From the NCBI GenBank assembly GCA_030272155.1, contig CP126196.1:3968001-4032000 (forward strand): a DNA stretch of 64,000 nt. The letters are read 5' to 3'. A program made the translations under genes and the position numbers. The DNA comes from Tetradesmus obliquus. Taxonomy: Eukaryota; Chlorophyta; Chlorophyceae; Sphaeropleales; Scenedesmaceae. Below are positions 20,901 to 33,233 of the stretch, piece by piece (position 1 is the first letter of the stretch; the number at the start of each line of letters is the position of its first letter). A model generated the notes under the pieces. The model saw nothing but the letters and a program-made list of their open reading frames with translations. It was not told the origin of the DNA and made no database searches.

Positions 20901-23900
20901 GGAGCCGCAAACCCAGCTGGTCAGGAGAATGTATGGATTGCAGCATTGCCCGGAAGAAGAAACCTCAGTGCCTCCACACCCACAGGCGCTGCTGCACGTC
21001 ATCATCGCGCAATGCCAGCACCACACGACATGGTTCAATTCAAATGCAAAGTCAAACCACGTCTGATAGTTGCTCCTTGTTGGTGGGCTCAACGTCACAA
21101 TTTTGAAGCAGCGGTTGGGCAACTCCAAGCTCCACAGGTTCATGTATGTCACCGCCACATGTTGCCGGCATCCGGCAAAAGTAACAATGTTCAAACATAA
21201 AAGTAACACAATTCAAACACACCTCTGACAGCTGCTCCATGTTGGCGGGCTTGATGTCCACCACGTTGAAGCAGCGGTTGGGCACCTCCAGGCTCCACAG
21301 GTTGATGCGCAGGTCGTCTGCCGACAGGAACGTGGCCTGGTCGCTGCTGGCGCCGATGCTGTTGATATGGTAGGTGTGCGCGTTGGAGAAGATGCGCTTG
21401 GCGCGAGACACCATGCGCACCTCGTGCGGCACCACCTGCAACGCCACATGAAGACGAGTATGTCATTGAAGTGTTTCTACAGGTGCAAGACACATGAGTC
21501 AAAGCAATGGATGTGCACAGGGATGTGCACATGCTTTGTGTTGGCAGCGCGCAAGCTGGAGATGCCGCGGTACTGCAGCCGATGTGGTGGATGTGGCGCT
21601 AGCGTGCGTGCTGCAAGAGAAGCCTGGGCTACAGACGAGGGGACCAACCTCTAACAAGGAAAGGGCAAGTGCAAGCTACGCTGTTCTCCTACCACTGCTG
21701 ATACATTTGCTGATGCCTTTCTGCTGATACGTTTCCACCCTATCCCACCCTATCCTTCAACACTGCTTATACGTATGCTGCTACGTTTCGGCTGACACGT
21801 TTCCGCAGGAAGCAGTGTGCGCTTGGTGCGGCTTGCAGTTTCTGAACCTGGTGTGCAGTATAGCAGCCAAGCTCACCGTGGGTATTCTCAGGCGGCCGAT
21901 GCTGTAGGGCTGTGCACCACCCAGGCCGCCCAGCAGGGCAGGAGCAGCAGCCACACCCCTGGACATAGCAAGACACACAACAGGTATGCGCCACCATACG
22001 CTGAGCAATGTTGAGTGCGGATGTAGATTGCATCCATATTGCCGGAGGTCCCCATCCCATCCACAGTCGCTGTGCTGACATGTGCGCCTAAACCTGCAAA
22101 AGACATAGAGAAACCAACTGCATCGCTGCGCTTGGTCCAAACAACATACAGCAGCCGCTGAATACGCATTGGCTGGCATAACAGCTGGCGCACGCGTGCC
22201 TATACTCACCCCGGCCGCTCCACATTCCAGCCAGTCACGATGTGCGTCTTCTTGCCATACACCTGCAGCAGCAACAGCGCAGTAAGTTGATGGGTTGCGC
22301 TCTTAGAGCTGCCTTGAATACGCTACAACATGTGCCAAGCACAAGCTGAGGATCACACCAGCAGCACATATGCTTGAGAGTCTTAACAGAGTTGGAAACA
22401 CTGGGTGACTGGTACACCAACAAGTCATGATCAGTTTAGTAACACGTGTTATTGAGCAAAAGTACAGTGTAACAGAAAAAGCTGTGCAGACCCCTCACCT
22501 TCCAGAGCTTGATGGTCTTGTCATTTGTTGACAGGATGTGCTTGGCGCCGCTGCTGCTGCTGCTCACCCACTTGACCTGCAGCACATGAACAGCAGCATG
22601 AACATTCAGAACAGTGCCGCACTACCAGCAAAGCCACATCGTCAAAAGCCGCAGCCACAGCCGCCCCAACTGTTTCGGGTCCTCTGTGTAGAGAAGGCGG
22701 CCGTATGTATGCCAGGTTCAGGGCAAGTCTTAGGCTGAACCCCAATAATACCAACCCACCTGGTTCAGGCCCTCCTCAATCTCCACGCTCTTGAGGTAGT
22801 CAAACTCGGGCTCGTGACTCTGGAACTCGGTGAGGTAGCGGAACTCAAAGCCGGGGCCCCACGGAACAGGCGCACGCTGCTCTGGACCCACAGCAAAGCG
22901 CTGCAGCGGCAAAAGCAACAGGCAAGCAGCAGTGCGGTGAGATGGGAGGTGATGGTGTATCAAGAACTGTATGGTGTGGTGCAGCCGGGCCCCAGGGCAC
23001 GTTGGGCGCGCTATTCTGGACCCACAGCAAAGCGCTGCGGCAGCAGAACACACAATCAAACACACTTATGGGTTGTCAGAGTACATGTGCTGACTGGAAC
23101 AGTTTGTCGTGAGTGACGCTGCGCAGAATGTGCTGCGCTGCATGGCACTGGTGCACTGCGTGGCTGCAGGGTGAGGTAGTTCCTAACGATGCGCTGGACC
23201 AGGTGTTCACACATGGCCTGCTGCTGCTAATCATGTGCTGCAGCATCTACAGCTGGCTGCTGCTGCTGATGCGGCCGCGCATGCTTTGCAGTCCCACACA
23301 TAGTACATTCTGCTGCTGCTGCCGCTGCTGCTGCGACGGCAGCTGCGCATGCTGTGCAGTTTGCATACAGCTGACTGCTGCGGCTGCGCTCACCGCCTGG
23401 CTGCTGGCGCCCTATTCAAGCAGCACCTGGTGCATGCCGAGCTGTTGCTGCTGTTGCTTGTGGCTGTGCAGTCCGTCACTGCTGCTGCTGCTGCTCTGCT
23501 GCGCGTTATTGCACTTACCGCCTGGCTGGCGACCTTTTCAAACAGCACCACGCGGCCCCCCTTGTCCCCGGTGGCCAGGTAGGAGCCGTCAGCGTTGAAC
23601 TCCACAGCAGAGATGACGTCAGCTGCATTTGAATAATAGGTAGTAAAAGTAAGGCACACAGCAGACAGCAGAGCAATTGCATCAGTGGCCAGGTAGGAGC
23701 CGTCAGCGTTGAACTCCACGGCAGAGATGACGTCAGCTGCATCAAATCATAGAGTGTGCAGCACAGCAGACAGCGGAGCAGTTCACAAGGCGGACGGGAG
23801 GTCCTACTTACAAAAATGAATGTAGGTAGGCAAATCTGCGGTGAGTCGAGGCTGGTGACAGTTGCCCCACATGCTACCTGCTTGAACCAGACAGAGACCG

Positions 23901-24119
23901 CAAGTACCTGCACCCAGCACTAAGTTGAAAGCTGCACGACTCTCTCAAGCCCCACATACATGCCCAAACAGCAGGCATTGCAGCAGCAGCAGCAGCAGCA
24001 GGCCCACCTTCGTGCACCTCCTCCCCCTCCTGCCGCTCCCCAAAGCACTGCAGGAACTGCCACTCGCCCGGCGGCTGCTGCGGCTTGGGAGCCTGCAAAC
24101 AGCAGCGCAGCCGTTCCAT
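17982..24119 (-). CDS. PPP2R2: Protein phosphatase 2A regulatory subunit B (B55/PR55), WD40
   Basis: Twelve exons, 5' to 3': 24119-24008, 23622-23519, 22900-22760, 22576-22499, 22262-22210, 21958-21877, 21435-21223, 20779-20636, 20254-20084, 19176-19072, 18605-18459, 18125-17982. Phase closes to TAG (497 aa). Hallmarks are [159 protein letters not shown] and [21 protein letters not shown]55 is a seven-blade propeller that targets PP2A to substrates in cytosol and nucleus. The GCIRLGDLR segment has Gly where relatives have Ile. Short polyQ and Ala/Ser inserts lie in loops. The start ATG at 24119 is provisional because an upstream exon cannot be excluded. Five of the 12 exons have ghost copies. 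Confidence 0.95.
18921..18960 (-). repeat. Ghost copy of the 3' edge of PP2A-B exon 10
   Basis: Copies the exon end SGTYSNSLK with a GTGGGT donor; the real end is at 19072. Confidence 0.85.
19219..19262 (-). repeat. Diverged ghost copy of the 5' part of PP2A-B exon 10
   Basis: Reads [15 protein letters not shown], against [15 protein letters not shown] in the real exon starting at 19176. It sits just upstream of the exon behind a CAG-type acceptor. Confidence 0.7.
19571..19998 (-). repeat. Three ghost copies of the 3' half of PP2A-B exon 9
   Basis: Copies near 19571-19659, 19751-19830 and 19915-19998 repeat the [20 protein letters not shown] region and its donor side; the real exon ends at 20084. 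Spacing is about 165-180 bp, and flanking intron containing ATATATGTTA and AATTACTGAGTGCAGTA motifs is repeated with them. Confidence 0.92.
20319..20384 (-). repeat. Ghost copy of the 5' part of PP2A-B exon 9
   Basis: Reproduces the region encoding [18 protein letters not shown] in degraded form, upstream of the real exon start (20254), so the exon has copies on both sides. Confidence 0.85.
21064..21146 (-). repeat. Ghost copy of the 3' part of PP2A-B exon 7
   Basis: Reads [20 protein letters not shown], matching [20 protein letters not shown] of the real exon, which ends at 21223. Confidence 0.88.
22985..23038 (-). repeat. Ghost copy of the 5' edge of PP2A-B exon 3 with an in-frame stop
   Basis: Copies [17 protein letters not shown], but the Gln codon is TAG and the frame shifts afterwards. 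The real exon starts at 22900. Confidence 0.85.
23685..23736 (-). repeat. Ghost copy of the 5' edge of PP2A-B exon 2
   Basis: Copies [18 protein letters not shown] after a CAG acceptor. It stops before the [10 protein letters not shown] half. The real exon starts at 23622. Confidence 0.88.
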
Positions 24120-24493
24120 TTATGAGGATTGATCCTGGAACCAACCGTTAACAGCTCATGCTGACAATCGCAGGAATACGGTCCAAGCCCATTTGGCAAC
24201 CATGCTTCAAGCAGAAAAGCGCTGCACAGATGTTGTTTGATACAACACAGGGACTGCTGCGGCAGCCAGGGTTGCTCACCAAGCCGCGGTTCCCTGCTGG
24301 TGGTAAGCATGGTGCCTGCCGGGCCAGCAGGTCCAGCCCTGTTATATAACAAAATAGGATAACAGCAGCAAGCAGCACGAAAGGACATAGCATCAGTACG
24401 TATGTCGTCGAAGGTTGAATGATGCAGGTTGCATCAGCCACTTACAAAATCCTGGCACATTCAAACCGTACAAGCAGGGCTGAGATATTCCTA

Positions 24494-27400
24494 CTAAGAT
24501 CCTGCAGGCAATGACAACATATTCCTGCAAGCGAACTGCAAGCCTTCCTGCAAGTGCTGTTCCTGCGGCCAGGTTCCTGCAAGCAGCCGTCAGCCTGTTT
24601 TGAGGCTCGTACCTGCAGGCAGCTGCTGCTGCTGCTGCTGCTGCTGGCTGTCACCGGCGCCCTGCTGCTGCACGCCAGCCCCGCAGCTTGCAGCATAACC
24701 TGCACAACGGTACCACAGGCACATTGTGTGTCACCACGAAGCAGCAGTATGCAGAATTCTAGGGTGTACAGGGGTTCAACGAAGCAACCCGCATGCCAAT
24801 GCTACACAATGGCTTTAGCACCAAGCCTGCAGCTGATGCAATGATGCGTTAAGCACATGCATCAACAGCGACAAAGCTGCTGATGCACAGCCGCTGGGCC
24901 CCAAGGCCATGAGTACGTCTCTCAGGGCTCTGACAGTGTCCCACCTGGCAGTTTGTTTCATCCAACAAGAACTTGCAGCATATCTGACTTTCAATTCCAT
25001 TTCAAATGTATCAGCTGTGCGGCATCAGAAACAAAAGTCTCACCTGGCAGTTCTGTGTCGTCCAGGAACAGCCCGCAGCAGCGCCAACCGCCCAGATCAA
25101 AAGTATGGGATGCTGGAACAGAACACACAGGGCAGCTCAACCCCTAAAGCCATGCGCAAATGAAGAAGCTAGAGCCTCACCTGGCAGTTTTGTCTCGTCC
25201 AGGAACAGCCCCCAGCAGCGCTTGATAAAATCTTAAAGCCGCAAGTCCATGCTGCTGAAACCCAAGAGAAAGAACACCACTCAGATCCTAGAGCCACAAG
25301 CATCCAGCTCACCTGGCAGCTCTGTGTCGTCCAGGAACAGCCCGCAGCAGCGCTGCCCGCAGTCACTCCGCAGCGCAGCCAGCAGGCAGCCCACGCTGCG
25401 CTGCTGCAGCGGGCAGCCCGCCAGGTACTGCGCCAGGCCTGAAGGCCCTGAAGCTGCTGACCCAGCCGCTAACACAACTGGGCCTGAAGGTCCAGCAGCA
25501 GCAGCAGCAGCAGTAGTACTAGCAGCGGTACCAGGTCCAGCAGCAGCAGCGGTACTGGTAGAGCTGTTGCCATTAGGCTGGCTGCAGGCAGCTGCAGTGC
25601 CGGGCTGGCCTGACAGCTGCGGTCCTGACACAGCTGCAGTGCCAGGCTGGCCTGACAGCTGCGGTCCTGACAGCCTGGCCTGGCAGCCTGGGCCATGTAG
25701 GCCTGAGAGCTCCTGGTGCCCTAGGCACCAGGCTGAGACAGCCAGCACGCTGCTGCTGCTGCTGTCAGGAGCGGCAGCACCGGCGGTAGTTGCTGCTGCT
25801 TGTGAGGGGCTGCAGGCTGCTGCATGCTCCAGCAGCAGCGCCTCCATGGCAGCCTCGCCAGCACACCTGCAGCAGCAGCAGCATCACATTGTAAGCATCA
25901 GACAGGAGAAGCAGCCTCCCACCTGAAAAGACACTAGATAATATGATGCATACAGATGTCTGGCGATGCACACGCAAGGGAACTGGTGCTTGCTGCTGCC
26001 GCGCATCAATTGCTGCGCCTCGCAGCCCAAAGCAGCCTAAAGCAGCACCCCTCCTGGCCCGGAGGTCCGCCCCCAAACGCGTGAAAGTAACACGACATAA
26101 TGCATAACATGACAAACAACATGATGCAAATGGCACACCGAAGTCTGACGGTGCACAGAGAAGTAACAAATATTGCTGCTGCTTCTTGCCTCACCTGCGA
26201 CGCCTTGCAGCCCAGCCCAGGGCGGCTCCCCTCCTGGCGCGGGGTCCTCCCCATCATGTCGAAAAGTAAACATACCGTAATGCATAACACAACGCAACAT
26301 ACATGACATAGCAGTGCCTCACCTGCGACGCCTTGCCGCCCAGCCCAGTGCAGCTCCCCTCCTGGCGCATGGGTCAGCCCCATGCAGCAGCAGCAGCTTG
26401 GCCATTGCCAGCCGGCTCTGCCCCAGCAGGGCCGCCAGCTCCAGGGCAACATCTAACTGCTGCTGCTGCTGCTGCTGCTGCTGGGAGTGCTGCTGCTGCT
26501 TGAGGGCGTTGTTTGAGGCTGCCAGCAGCCTCTGCAGGCCTGCCAAATTGCCAGCAGCAACAGCAGCAAACAGGTCACCCTCTGGCCCCAGTACTGCCTC
26601 CAGTTCCTGCAGAGAATCTGCTCTTATTATGCTGGGGACATCCTCTGCCAGATCTAGCCACAGACTGCTGCTGCTGCTGCCGCTGCCGGCAGCAGCGTGA
26701 GCATCAGCAGCGCGGATGGTCTCACACTGCTGCTGCTGCTGCAAGTGCTGCACGGCTTCCTTGAGAGACAGCAGGGCCTGATCACAAGCAGGTGCCAAGC
26801 CACAGTGACCCGTCTGCTGCTGCTGCTGCGGCTGCTGCACACTGGCTTGTGCGCTGCTGCTGTTGAGTTGCTGCAGGCGCTGAATGCTGAGGCCCCTCCA
26901 GCTGCTGCTGCCCTCACAAGGCAGGCCATGGGCGGCACTCCACTGCTCAAGCAGCTGCAAAGGCGCACAGAAACATAGCAAGAACGTCAGCGACTCGTCA
27001 AAAAACACAAAGAAAAGTGCCGCTGAAGATACCTGGCAGGGAATACAAGAGTGCAGGGTTCAGAGTGAAGCAGGGTTCAATGCAGCATATGACAAACATC
27101 AACACATGTGGCAGGCACTTGTTGATGCTGTAGGTGTGTGCACCTCCTTGCTGCTGCATTGACTGCCAAAAAAGCTACAGCAGAGCACACAATCACAGCA
27201 TCGCGCACATCACACCAAAGTCAGCGCTGATAGAGCACACACCTGAACTACTGCCGCATCCCCGTTCATGTGGGCCAGCAGCAGCAGCGTCACCTGCTGC
27301 CCTGTCAGCAGCCCCGCCCAAGCCACACGCTGCTGTGCCACCAGCACCTGCTGCACACTGGGCCACACCACACCCTTGCTGCTGCTGCTGCTGCTACTGC

Positions 27401-29269
27401 TGATGGCTGCAGGTGCACAACCAACTGCTGCTGCTGCTGCGCTGTCCTGCTGCAGCTGCTGCAGCAGCCAGGTAACAGCAGCTAGCTTCCGCTGCGAGAT
27501 GCACACCGCCAGAGCATTGTAGGCTGCCATTGCACGCAGCGACGTCACACGCAGTGCATCAAATGCACCTGCTGCTGCTGTAGACTTTTGGCTGGCTGGC
27601 TCTGCTGCTGCTGCTGCTGCAGGAGCATGCTCCTCAACCTCCATAGGATCAGCAGGGGACAGCTCTGCACTGCACTGAGTCTGCTGCTGCTGCTGCTGCC
27701 GCTGGCAGCCTGCCCTGGCCTTCCCCCTGTACATTGCTCCAGCACTTGTTCCAGCGCTGCCGCAGTCCCAGGTGACTGAAGCATCATCTGCCATCACACC
27801 TGCCAGCAACCGCAGCAGCTTGTGCTGCGGCTGCAGCAGCAGCGTGTGCAGCCAGGACAGCAGCGGCAGGCCGACTGGGCCGGCGATCCTGCAAGGCGGG
27901 CAGCAGCAGCAGCAACAGCAGCAGCAGGAACAGCAGCATTAGCAAGTTGTGAGTGTCACAATGTAGGTGAGAGGATGCCAGTGCCCGGCTGTGTTGAGGC
28001 TGCATTTGCGTGAATGCACGGCAACTGCCGCAAGTGTGCAGTGTGCCTGTGCAAGCCTCTGGCTTTGTGGGTTTCGCCATTGTTTCTCACAGTGCCATCC
28101 GCTCATATCTCCCAGCAGTTAGAGACAATTCTAACACAATTTCAACACACTCAGCAGAATGAAGAACGCTGTGAACACCCATCAGCAACGTAAACATAAC
28201 ACATCTCGTAACTCACATATCATTCAGGTCATTTGCCACCTGCTCACTGCACGGCAGCAGCAGCACTGCCTGGCTGCCGCTGACATAGTACTGCTGCGTT
28301 GCTAGTGACAGCAGCAGCACACCAGGCTGACTCAGCAAATGTCCTGGCAGCTCCACACTGTAGCATCCTGATCCTGCTGCTGCTGCTGCTGGCAGCAGCG
28401 GCAGGCTGTGCAGCTGCCGACCCTGCTTGACCAGCAGCGTATGCTGCTGCAGGTGAACATTGCTGCACTGCAGCTGTAGCACGATACTGCTTGCACTGCA
28501 GTCTGCTGCTGCTACTGGTAAGATGCGGCTGCTGACTGTGTGGAGCGCAGGGGCATCAGGGGACCCTGGGGTTAGGTACACACCGACACCCTGCTGCTGC
28601 TGCTGCTGCTGCTGGGTGCAGCAGACGGCCACCACACCGCCATCAGCAGCCGCTGCAACAACCCTGCTGCTGCTGCTGCTGGCAGGTGTGCTGGGCACAG
28701 CTGGCATCCTAGCATCTGCTGTGGTGCTGGCGCATGCTGCCTCATCAAGCCTGCCTGCTGCTGCTGCAGCAGCGTACTGAAACGCCCAGCTGTAGACCTG
28801 CATGGGAGCCACCACACTGCTGCTGCTGCTGCTGCGGGCACAGCCGCCAGCAGCAGCAGCAGCAGCAGATACCAGCCCCTGGCCTGCGCTGAGTGCTGCC
28901 ACGGTCCTGATGCAGCCGTGTGTCACTGCCACATCTTCACGGTCAAGTTCAAGGTCAAGGTCCAGGAAGTCCAGTGTGAAGTTCTCGGCGGCTGTGAGGA
29001 TGTCGGGGCCTGGAACATCAGGGAAGGTGGCTGTGAAGTTCACAGCAGCCGACACCTGGCTCAACAGGCCGCCGCCAAAGAGATCCTGCAAGTTTGCAGG
29101 AAACATCGGTTGCAGGAAAAGGGTGTTGATCAAACATGATAATGTTATAGAGGCAGCATGTGGAAAACAGGCAGCTGTGTTTCAGAGCGGCACTGCAAAG
29201 CAGCACGCTCACAAGTAGATCACATCAACACATGTGGCGAGCAAGTATACTATAAGGATCTGTGAGTGA

Positions 29270-29331
<62 letters not shown>

Positions 29332-30351
29332 AGGAGCCCATACCTGGGAGTCACAGCTGCCAGAGAAAGAGAACAGTTCAGTGCTTGTGGAGGCATTGGG
29401 TGACTGCAGCTGCAGCTCCTGCTGCTGCCACTCCATCATATCCATCATGGTTGGCCCCTGAAGCAGCAGGCCATGCTGCTGCTGCTGCTGTGTGGCAGTA
29501 GTGGAGCCCTGTGCTAGCAGCTCGCCTGTCTGCTGCTGCTCTGGCTGCCATAGTGTTGTACCTGCTGCTGCTGCTGCTGCTTTTGACACCTCCTGCTGCT
29601 GCATCTCTGCCAGGCCACCAGCAACAGCACCAACCGCCGTCCACTGCCGCTGCACTGGCGGCCCGACAGCAGCACCAGCTACTGCTTGCTGCATGCCTGC
29701 AGACCAGCCACCTATGCTGCATCCAAAGGCTGCTGTTGCACCGGCTGTAGCTTGGTCAGGCGCTGCTGCTGCTGCTGCCACAAGGCCTTGGTGCTGCAAC
29801 TGCTGCTGCTGCTCCTGCTCCTGCTGTTCCCCTGTACCGAGCCCCAGCCAGGTGCCTGCGCCTGCTGCAGGGTTGACGTCTAGCCCTGCTGCTGGCGCAG
29901 GCATACACTGTACAGGTTGCTGCACTGCCAGGGGGTTCAGCAGCAGCGGTACTGCACTGACATTGCTCAACCCCACATCCTGCAAAGCTGCAGCCAGCAG
30001 CGCAGGTGGTGTGGCTTGCAACTCGAGCTGCTGCTGGGCCTGATGTGCTGCCCTGCGCGCCTTTCGTAGCCTCTTCTCGAAGGCGTTGCAGTGCAGCTTG
30101 CTGCTGCCTCCCTTGCAGGGGCAGAGCAGGCTGCTGCTGTTGGTGCAGCAGTGGTAGCACTCGAGCAGGGTCAGGGGCTCGCCCGCTTCAGGCAGCCGGC
30201 CTGCGGTGTGCTTCCTCATCCTTTTCGCGCATGATGCGAGGAATTTAGTGCCGCAGCGGTCTGCTGTGTCACTGCTTGAGCTAGCCCCGGAGCAGACCAC
30301 CGTTTCCACCCTCGGCTTGCACAGCCCGGATCCACACTTGCTGCAGGACAT
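24494..30351 (-). CDS. Large Cys-rich/ankyrin-repeat protein, SBP-factor-like layout
   Basis: Seven exons: 30351-29344, 29085-28217, 27888-27243, 26954-26323, 25866-25313, 24699-24613, 24576-24494; phase closes to TAG (about 1292 aa). The last two small exons are the least certain. The N-terminus (1-105) is Cys-rich (CSKCGSGLC, ECYHCC, CPC) followed by a basic helix (EKRLRKARRAAHQ), suggesting a zinc-binding, possibly nucleic-acid-binding unit. The middle is Gln/Ala-rich, then a predicted beta-rich domain (HTLLVKQGRQLHSLPLLPAA, PGVLLLSLATQQYY, EQVANDLND). Degenerate ankyrin repeats follow (DLFAAVAAGNLAGLQRLLAA, AMAKLLLLHGADPCARRGAA, AAMEALLLEHAAA). This order recalls algal SBP-domain regulators such as CRR1, but I cannot see a canonical SBP zinc signature, so the function is unassigned. 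An in-frame stop precedes the start ATG. Confidence 0.6.
24945..25221 (-). repeat. Three ghost copies of the 3' edge of ankyrin-gene exon 5
   Basis: Copies ending at donor positions about 25181, 25044 and 24945 repeat RCCGLFLDDTELPG (real end 25313). The nearest read CWGLFLDETKLPG and CCGLFLDDTELPG; the farthest reads CCKFLLDETNCQ. All keep GTGAG or GTGGG donors. Similarity falls with distance from the exon. Confidence 0.9.
26015..26252 (-). repeat. Two ghost copies of the 3' edge of ankyrin-gene exon 4
   Basis: About 26195-26252 and 26015-26074 repeat the GADPCARRGAALGWAARR segment (real end 26323). The nearer copy keeps the GTGAGG donor. The intron between, with an ATGCATAACA block, is duplicated too. 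Confidence 0.87.
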
Positions 30352-31994
30352 GTGGCCGGGTATCAGAGGAGCGCCATGGGATCAGCTGCGGGGCACCCAC
30401 GGCGGGTGGTTGGTCCTTACTGGAGCCAGGGAGAGTGTTGGTCCAATGAGATGGCGGTTTGCAGGCAAGGGAAGAGTTTGAGAGGCTGTGTGATGCGCCG
30501 ATCCGCGGCTCTAGGGGCAACAGCGCGAGGCTCACCTGTCGGTGCTTGCGGTCCCACCCTGCCAGAAACACTTTCAAATGCTGTTAAATGCCAGCGACCG
30601 TCCCATCCACGCAAAGCATTTTCACAAACACAAATAAAGGTGAATCGAGCTTACATACCGCTCCTGCTGAAGCATCTGTTTTCGGCAGGTCGGATGGCAG
30701 GTCGGCAGCAAACAGTACACTTTTCGGGTCCGCTCAAGTGTACAGCTTTGGAAAAATGGAACATGCTGAACCAATTATTAATCATTATATTTTGCGTTGC
30801 TGGGCCATCTTCAGCAGTGTCACCAGCTGACTGGCAGCAGCATGAGTCCTGCAAAGGTGTAGTGATCTCACCATTATGGGTGACGTCTCTGACTCGAATG
30901 ACGTTTGTACTTGTCATTTACATTTACCAAGTTACGTCAGCCCCGCCGACAACCTTTTCCTGCAGCGTTTGGGCCCCAACTCAGCTGCGGCTGGCAGGAA
31001 GAACCAGAGCAGGCGGGCATTCAATGCCCGGCAATGCCCGGCATTGCGTCTGTCTGCACATTCCTGTACCGGTACATGCAGGTATGAGACACCCACTGCT
31101 ACAACCAAAACTTCAAAATCCTGTTAGCCATATCATCATGTTACCTTTGAAGCTTAGTAAACCAGCTGTTTGATCAAAGCACGCGCACTGAGCTCAGCAG
31201 GCTTGCAGGCTGCTACAAACCAGCCTCTGACAAACCAGCCTTTCATCATCACTGCTTGAAGAAATGTTGATATTCCACAGCACACAGCATGCTGCTGCAT
31301 GAATGGCTGGTTGCACAGCAGCTGTTGCATCCATTTGGAAACGAGGAATAGGACAGCAGAGCATCAGCTGACAAAAAATAAATCCTGCCAAGACCTGCAC
31401 AGGCCAAACAACCAGCCTTTGACAGCTGTGTGAAACACTTGAATACTTCAGCATAGGCATGAACAAATGCCCAGCTTGCGGCAGCTTGCAAGCACATCGC
31501 CATGTGACCACACATTGCCTGCTCTTCATCTCATGCTCTGAACATACGTCCGAGTGCTGACCATACGCCCAATCCACGCTGTGCTGACAGCTACACAGCT
31601 GCCAGCACATAGCAGCATACTGCAGGCGGGCCACGTTTCCAGGCACCAAACACACAACACTGCAACAGAATCGTGTTCTGGCCAAAAACTTGCCCAGGGA
31701 GCTGATTCTCTGCTGATACGGGTGCCATTCCTCACAATCACACCCATGAGATCCTTGACACCTAGTGCTGAACTTTGATGGTGAAAGTCTGTGCTGAGCT
31801 TTCAGCAAAATCTACTCCATGGCCGCCTGGAGAACTGATTCTCTTTGCAGCTACCGCCTGTCACTCCTGCGGCTGCAGCACAGACCTTGCCAGCTGTTCA
31901 TGGGCTGGCAGTTGCATTCTCCTGCCAATCATACAGATACAAAGGTGCCAGCCAAAGCCTGCTGCTGCCTGATATATCTGCTGCTGGCCGCCAC

Positions 31995-32031
<37 letters not shown>

Positions 32032-32139
32032 GACGGTACTTGTGACACTTGACACGTGGCACCCTCCACGGTGCTTGCCTTGGTGCTGACGCAGGTACGA
32101 ACCCTGCTGTTTTCATGGTACCATATGTCCATCCGGATC
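30352..32139. other. Interval without recognised genes
   Basis: Upstream region of the ankyrin gene (minus) and downstream region of the small Cys-rich ORF (minus). Open frames such as 31194-31808 (minus) and 30352-31173 (plus) show no domain, no splice chain and no repeat support, so I do not call them genes. Short direct repeats (AACCAGCCT(C/T)TGACA near 31217 and 31411) are present. Confidence 0.45.
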
Positions 32140-32271
32140 TCATTCTTCGCTGGCTGTTTTGGGGCAGCCACAGCAGCATCTGCAGGGGCAGCAGAAGACC
32201 ACCACCAGGCAGTCGCAGAGGTTCCTGACCAGCTTGCACGGCAGGCAGAAGACGTCACTGAGGCAGCCCAT
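32140..32271 (-). CDS. Small Cys-rich protein with Met-Gly-Cys N-terminus, function unknown
   Basis: A complete 43-codon ORF too short for usual ORF calling. It begins MGCLSDVFCLPC and continues through LCDCLVVVFCCPCRCCCGCP to TGA. An in-frame TAA lies nine bases before the ATG, so the start is well bounded. Twelve of 43 residues are Cys, flanking a short hydrophobic core (CLVVVF). Gly2-Cys3 suits N-myristoylation plus palmitoylation, and the CC-rich tail loosely resembles CYSTM or other palmitoylated micro-proteins, so membrane attachment is an inference. I know no close family. It could also be the coding part of a longer transcript. Confidence 0.45.
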   Translation of the reverse strand: MGCLSDVFCLPCKLVRNLCDCLVVVFCCPCRCCCGCPKTASEE

Positions 32272-33233
32272 GTTGCTTTAACGTGGTGAAGCTCAAGTCG
32301 AGCGGGGTGCAGCCGTGATCAAATGCCGGATGCTCGCGAGCCGAAACGAGGAAATGCGGCAAAGTAAACAAGCAGACTCGTCAAACAAAGTTGAAAAAAG
32401 CTTTGGACACACACTTACAGGGGCGGGCAGACCTGAGAACTGCTGTATATCCGTTAGCAAATCCGATGTTATGGCAGGCAGCAGATGCCCGCAGCTACTG
32501 CTGTTGACGCTACGGACAACACGAGCAATGCATATCTGACACATACTGTTGATTTGGTCTCGCAATGTCATCGGCATAAGACGCCCAGTGCAGTCTGTGT
32601 GCAGGCACTGCTGCTGAATGTCATGATGCAGAAATGCTGCCAGAGCCAAGGTGGCAGTGATGCCCACTTCACAGCAGTTTGCACCTGCAGCTGCATTGGT
32701 CATGGATGAGCGGACTCAGATGCCGCACTGTTGCAAATCCACTTGACTTCTGGCCAGACCTGCGTGCAGCACAGCACACAGCACACACAATCAGCTACAC
32801 AAGCGGCAAACCCTAGTTCAGTTGGGGTTCTTGAGACACCCACAGACGCATTACGCAACTGACCCGCTGCTTTGCCCTCTACCCACAGCGTTGATTGCTG
32901 CAAGCCATGTGTAGCATGCACGACGGGAACACGGCCCGTTTTTGAGCAAATGACTCATTCTGTGGCAGGCTCATGCATTCAGCGTGGTGCACAATCTGTC
33001 CAACGCGTGACACTAGGACATGCCAGGCCATGCGCTACACCTGGAAGGTGGCGGGACGATGCAATGTGGGTGACAGGATGGCGTAGTAACTGTACTGTTG
33101 TGATGTGCTGTGCCAGAGTGTAACACAACAACCTATAGCACTCCCTGCAACCCAGACTATCCCGCACCAGCTCTACAAAGTGAACATCACTTCTATTCAG
33201 CGATGCAAGCAAGCAGTACCTCAGCATGCCCAC
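32272..33233. other. Interval with the unresolved 3' end of the S26 gene
   Basis: Should contain the last exon of the S26-type gene. Candidates near 33010-33095 are an exon after CAACAG or TACAG, or read-through of exon 33332-33234 to the stop near 32979. A frame at about 33020-33060 reads IVPPPSRC, reminiscent of the family's C-terminal WPPSR, but no acceptor places it in phase. Nothing else is recognised. Confidence 0.35.

Noticed and set aside
24815-25000. Frame reading RWDTVRALRDVLMALGPSG
   Set aside because: It begins inside the donor of a ghost exon copy (24945) and cannot be joined in phase to exon 5 of the ankyrin gene.
30352-31173. 273-codon plus-strand ORF upstream of the ankyrin gene
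   Set aside because: No domain, no signal or membrane pattern; it lies where the promoter and 5' UTR of the minus-strand gene should be.
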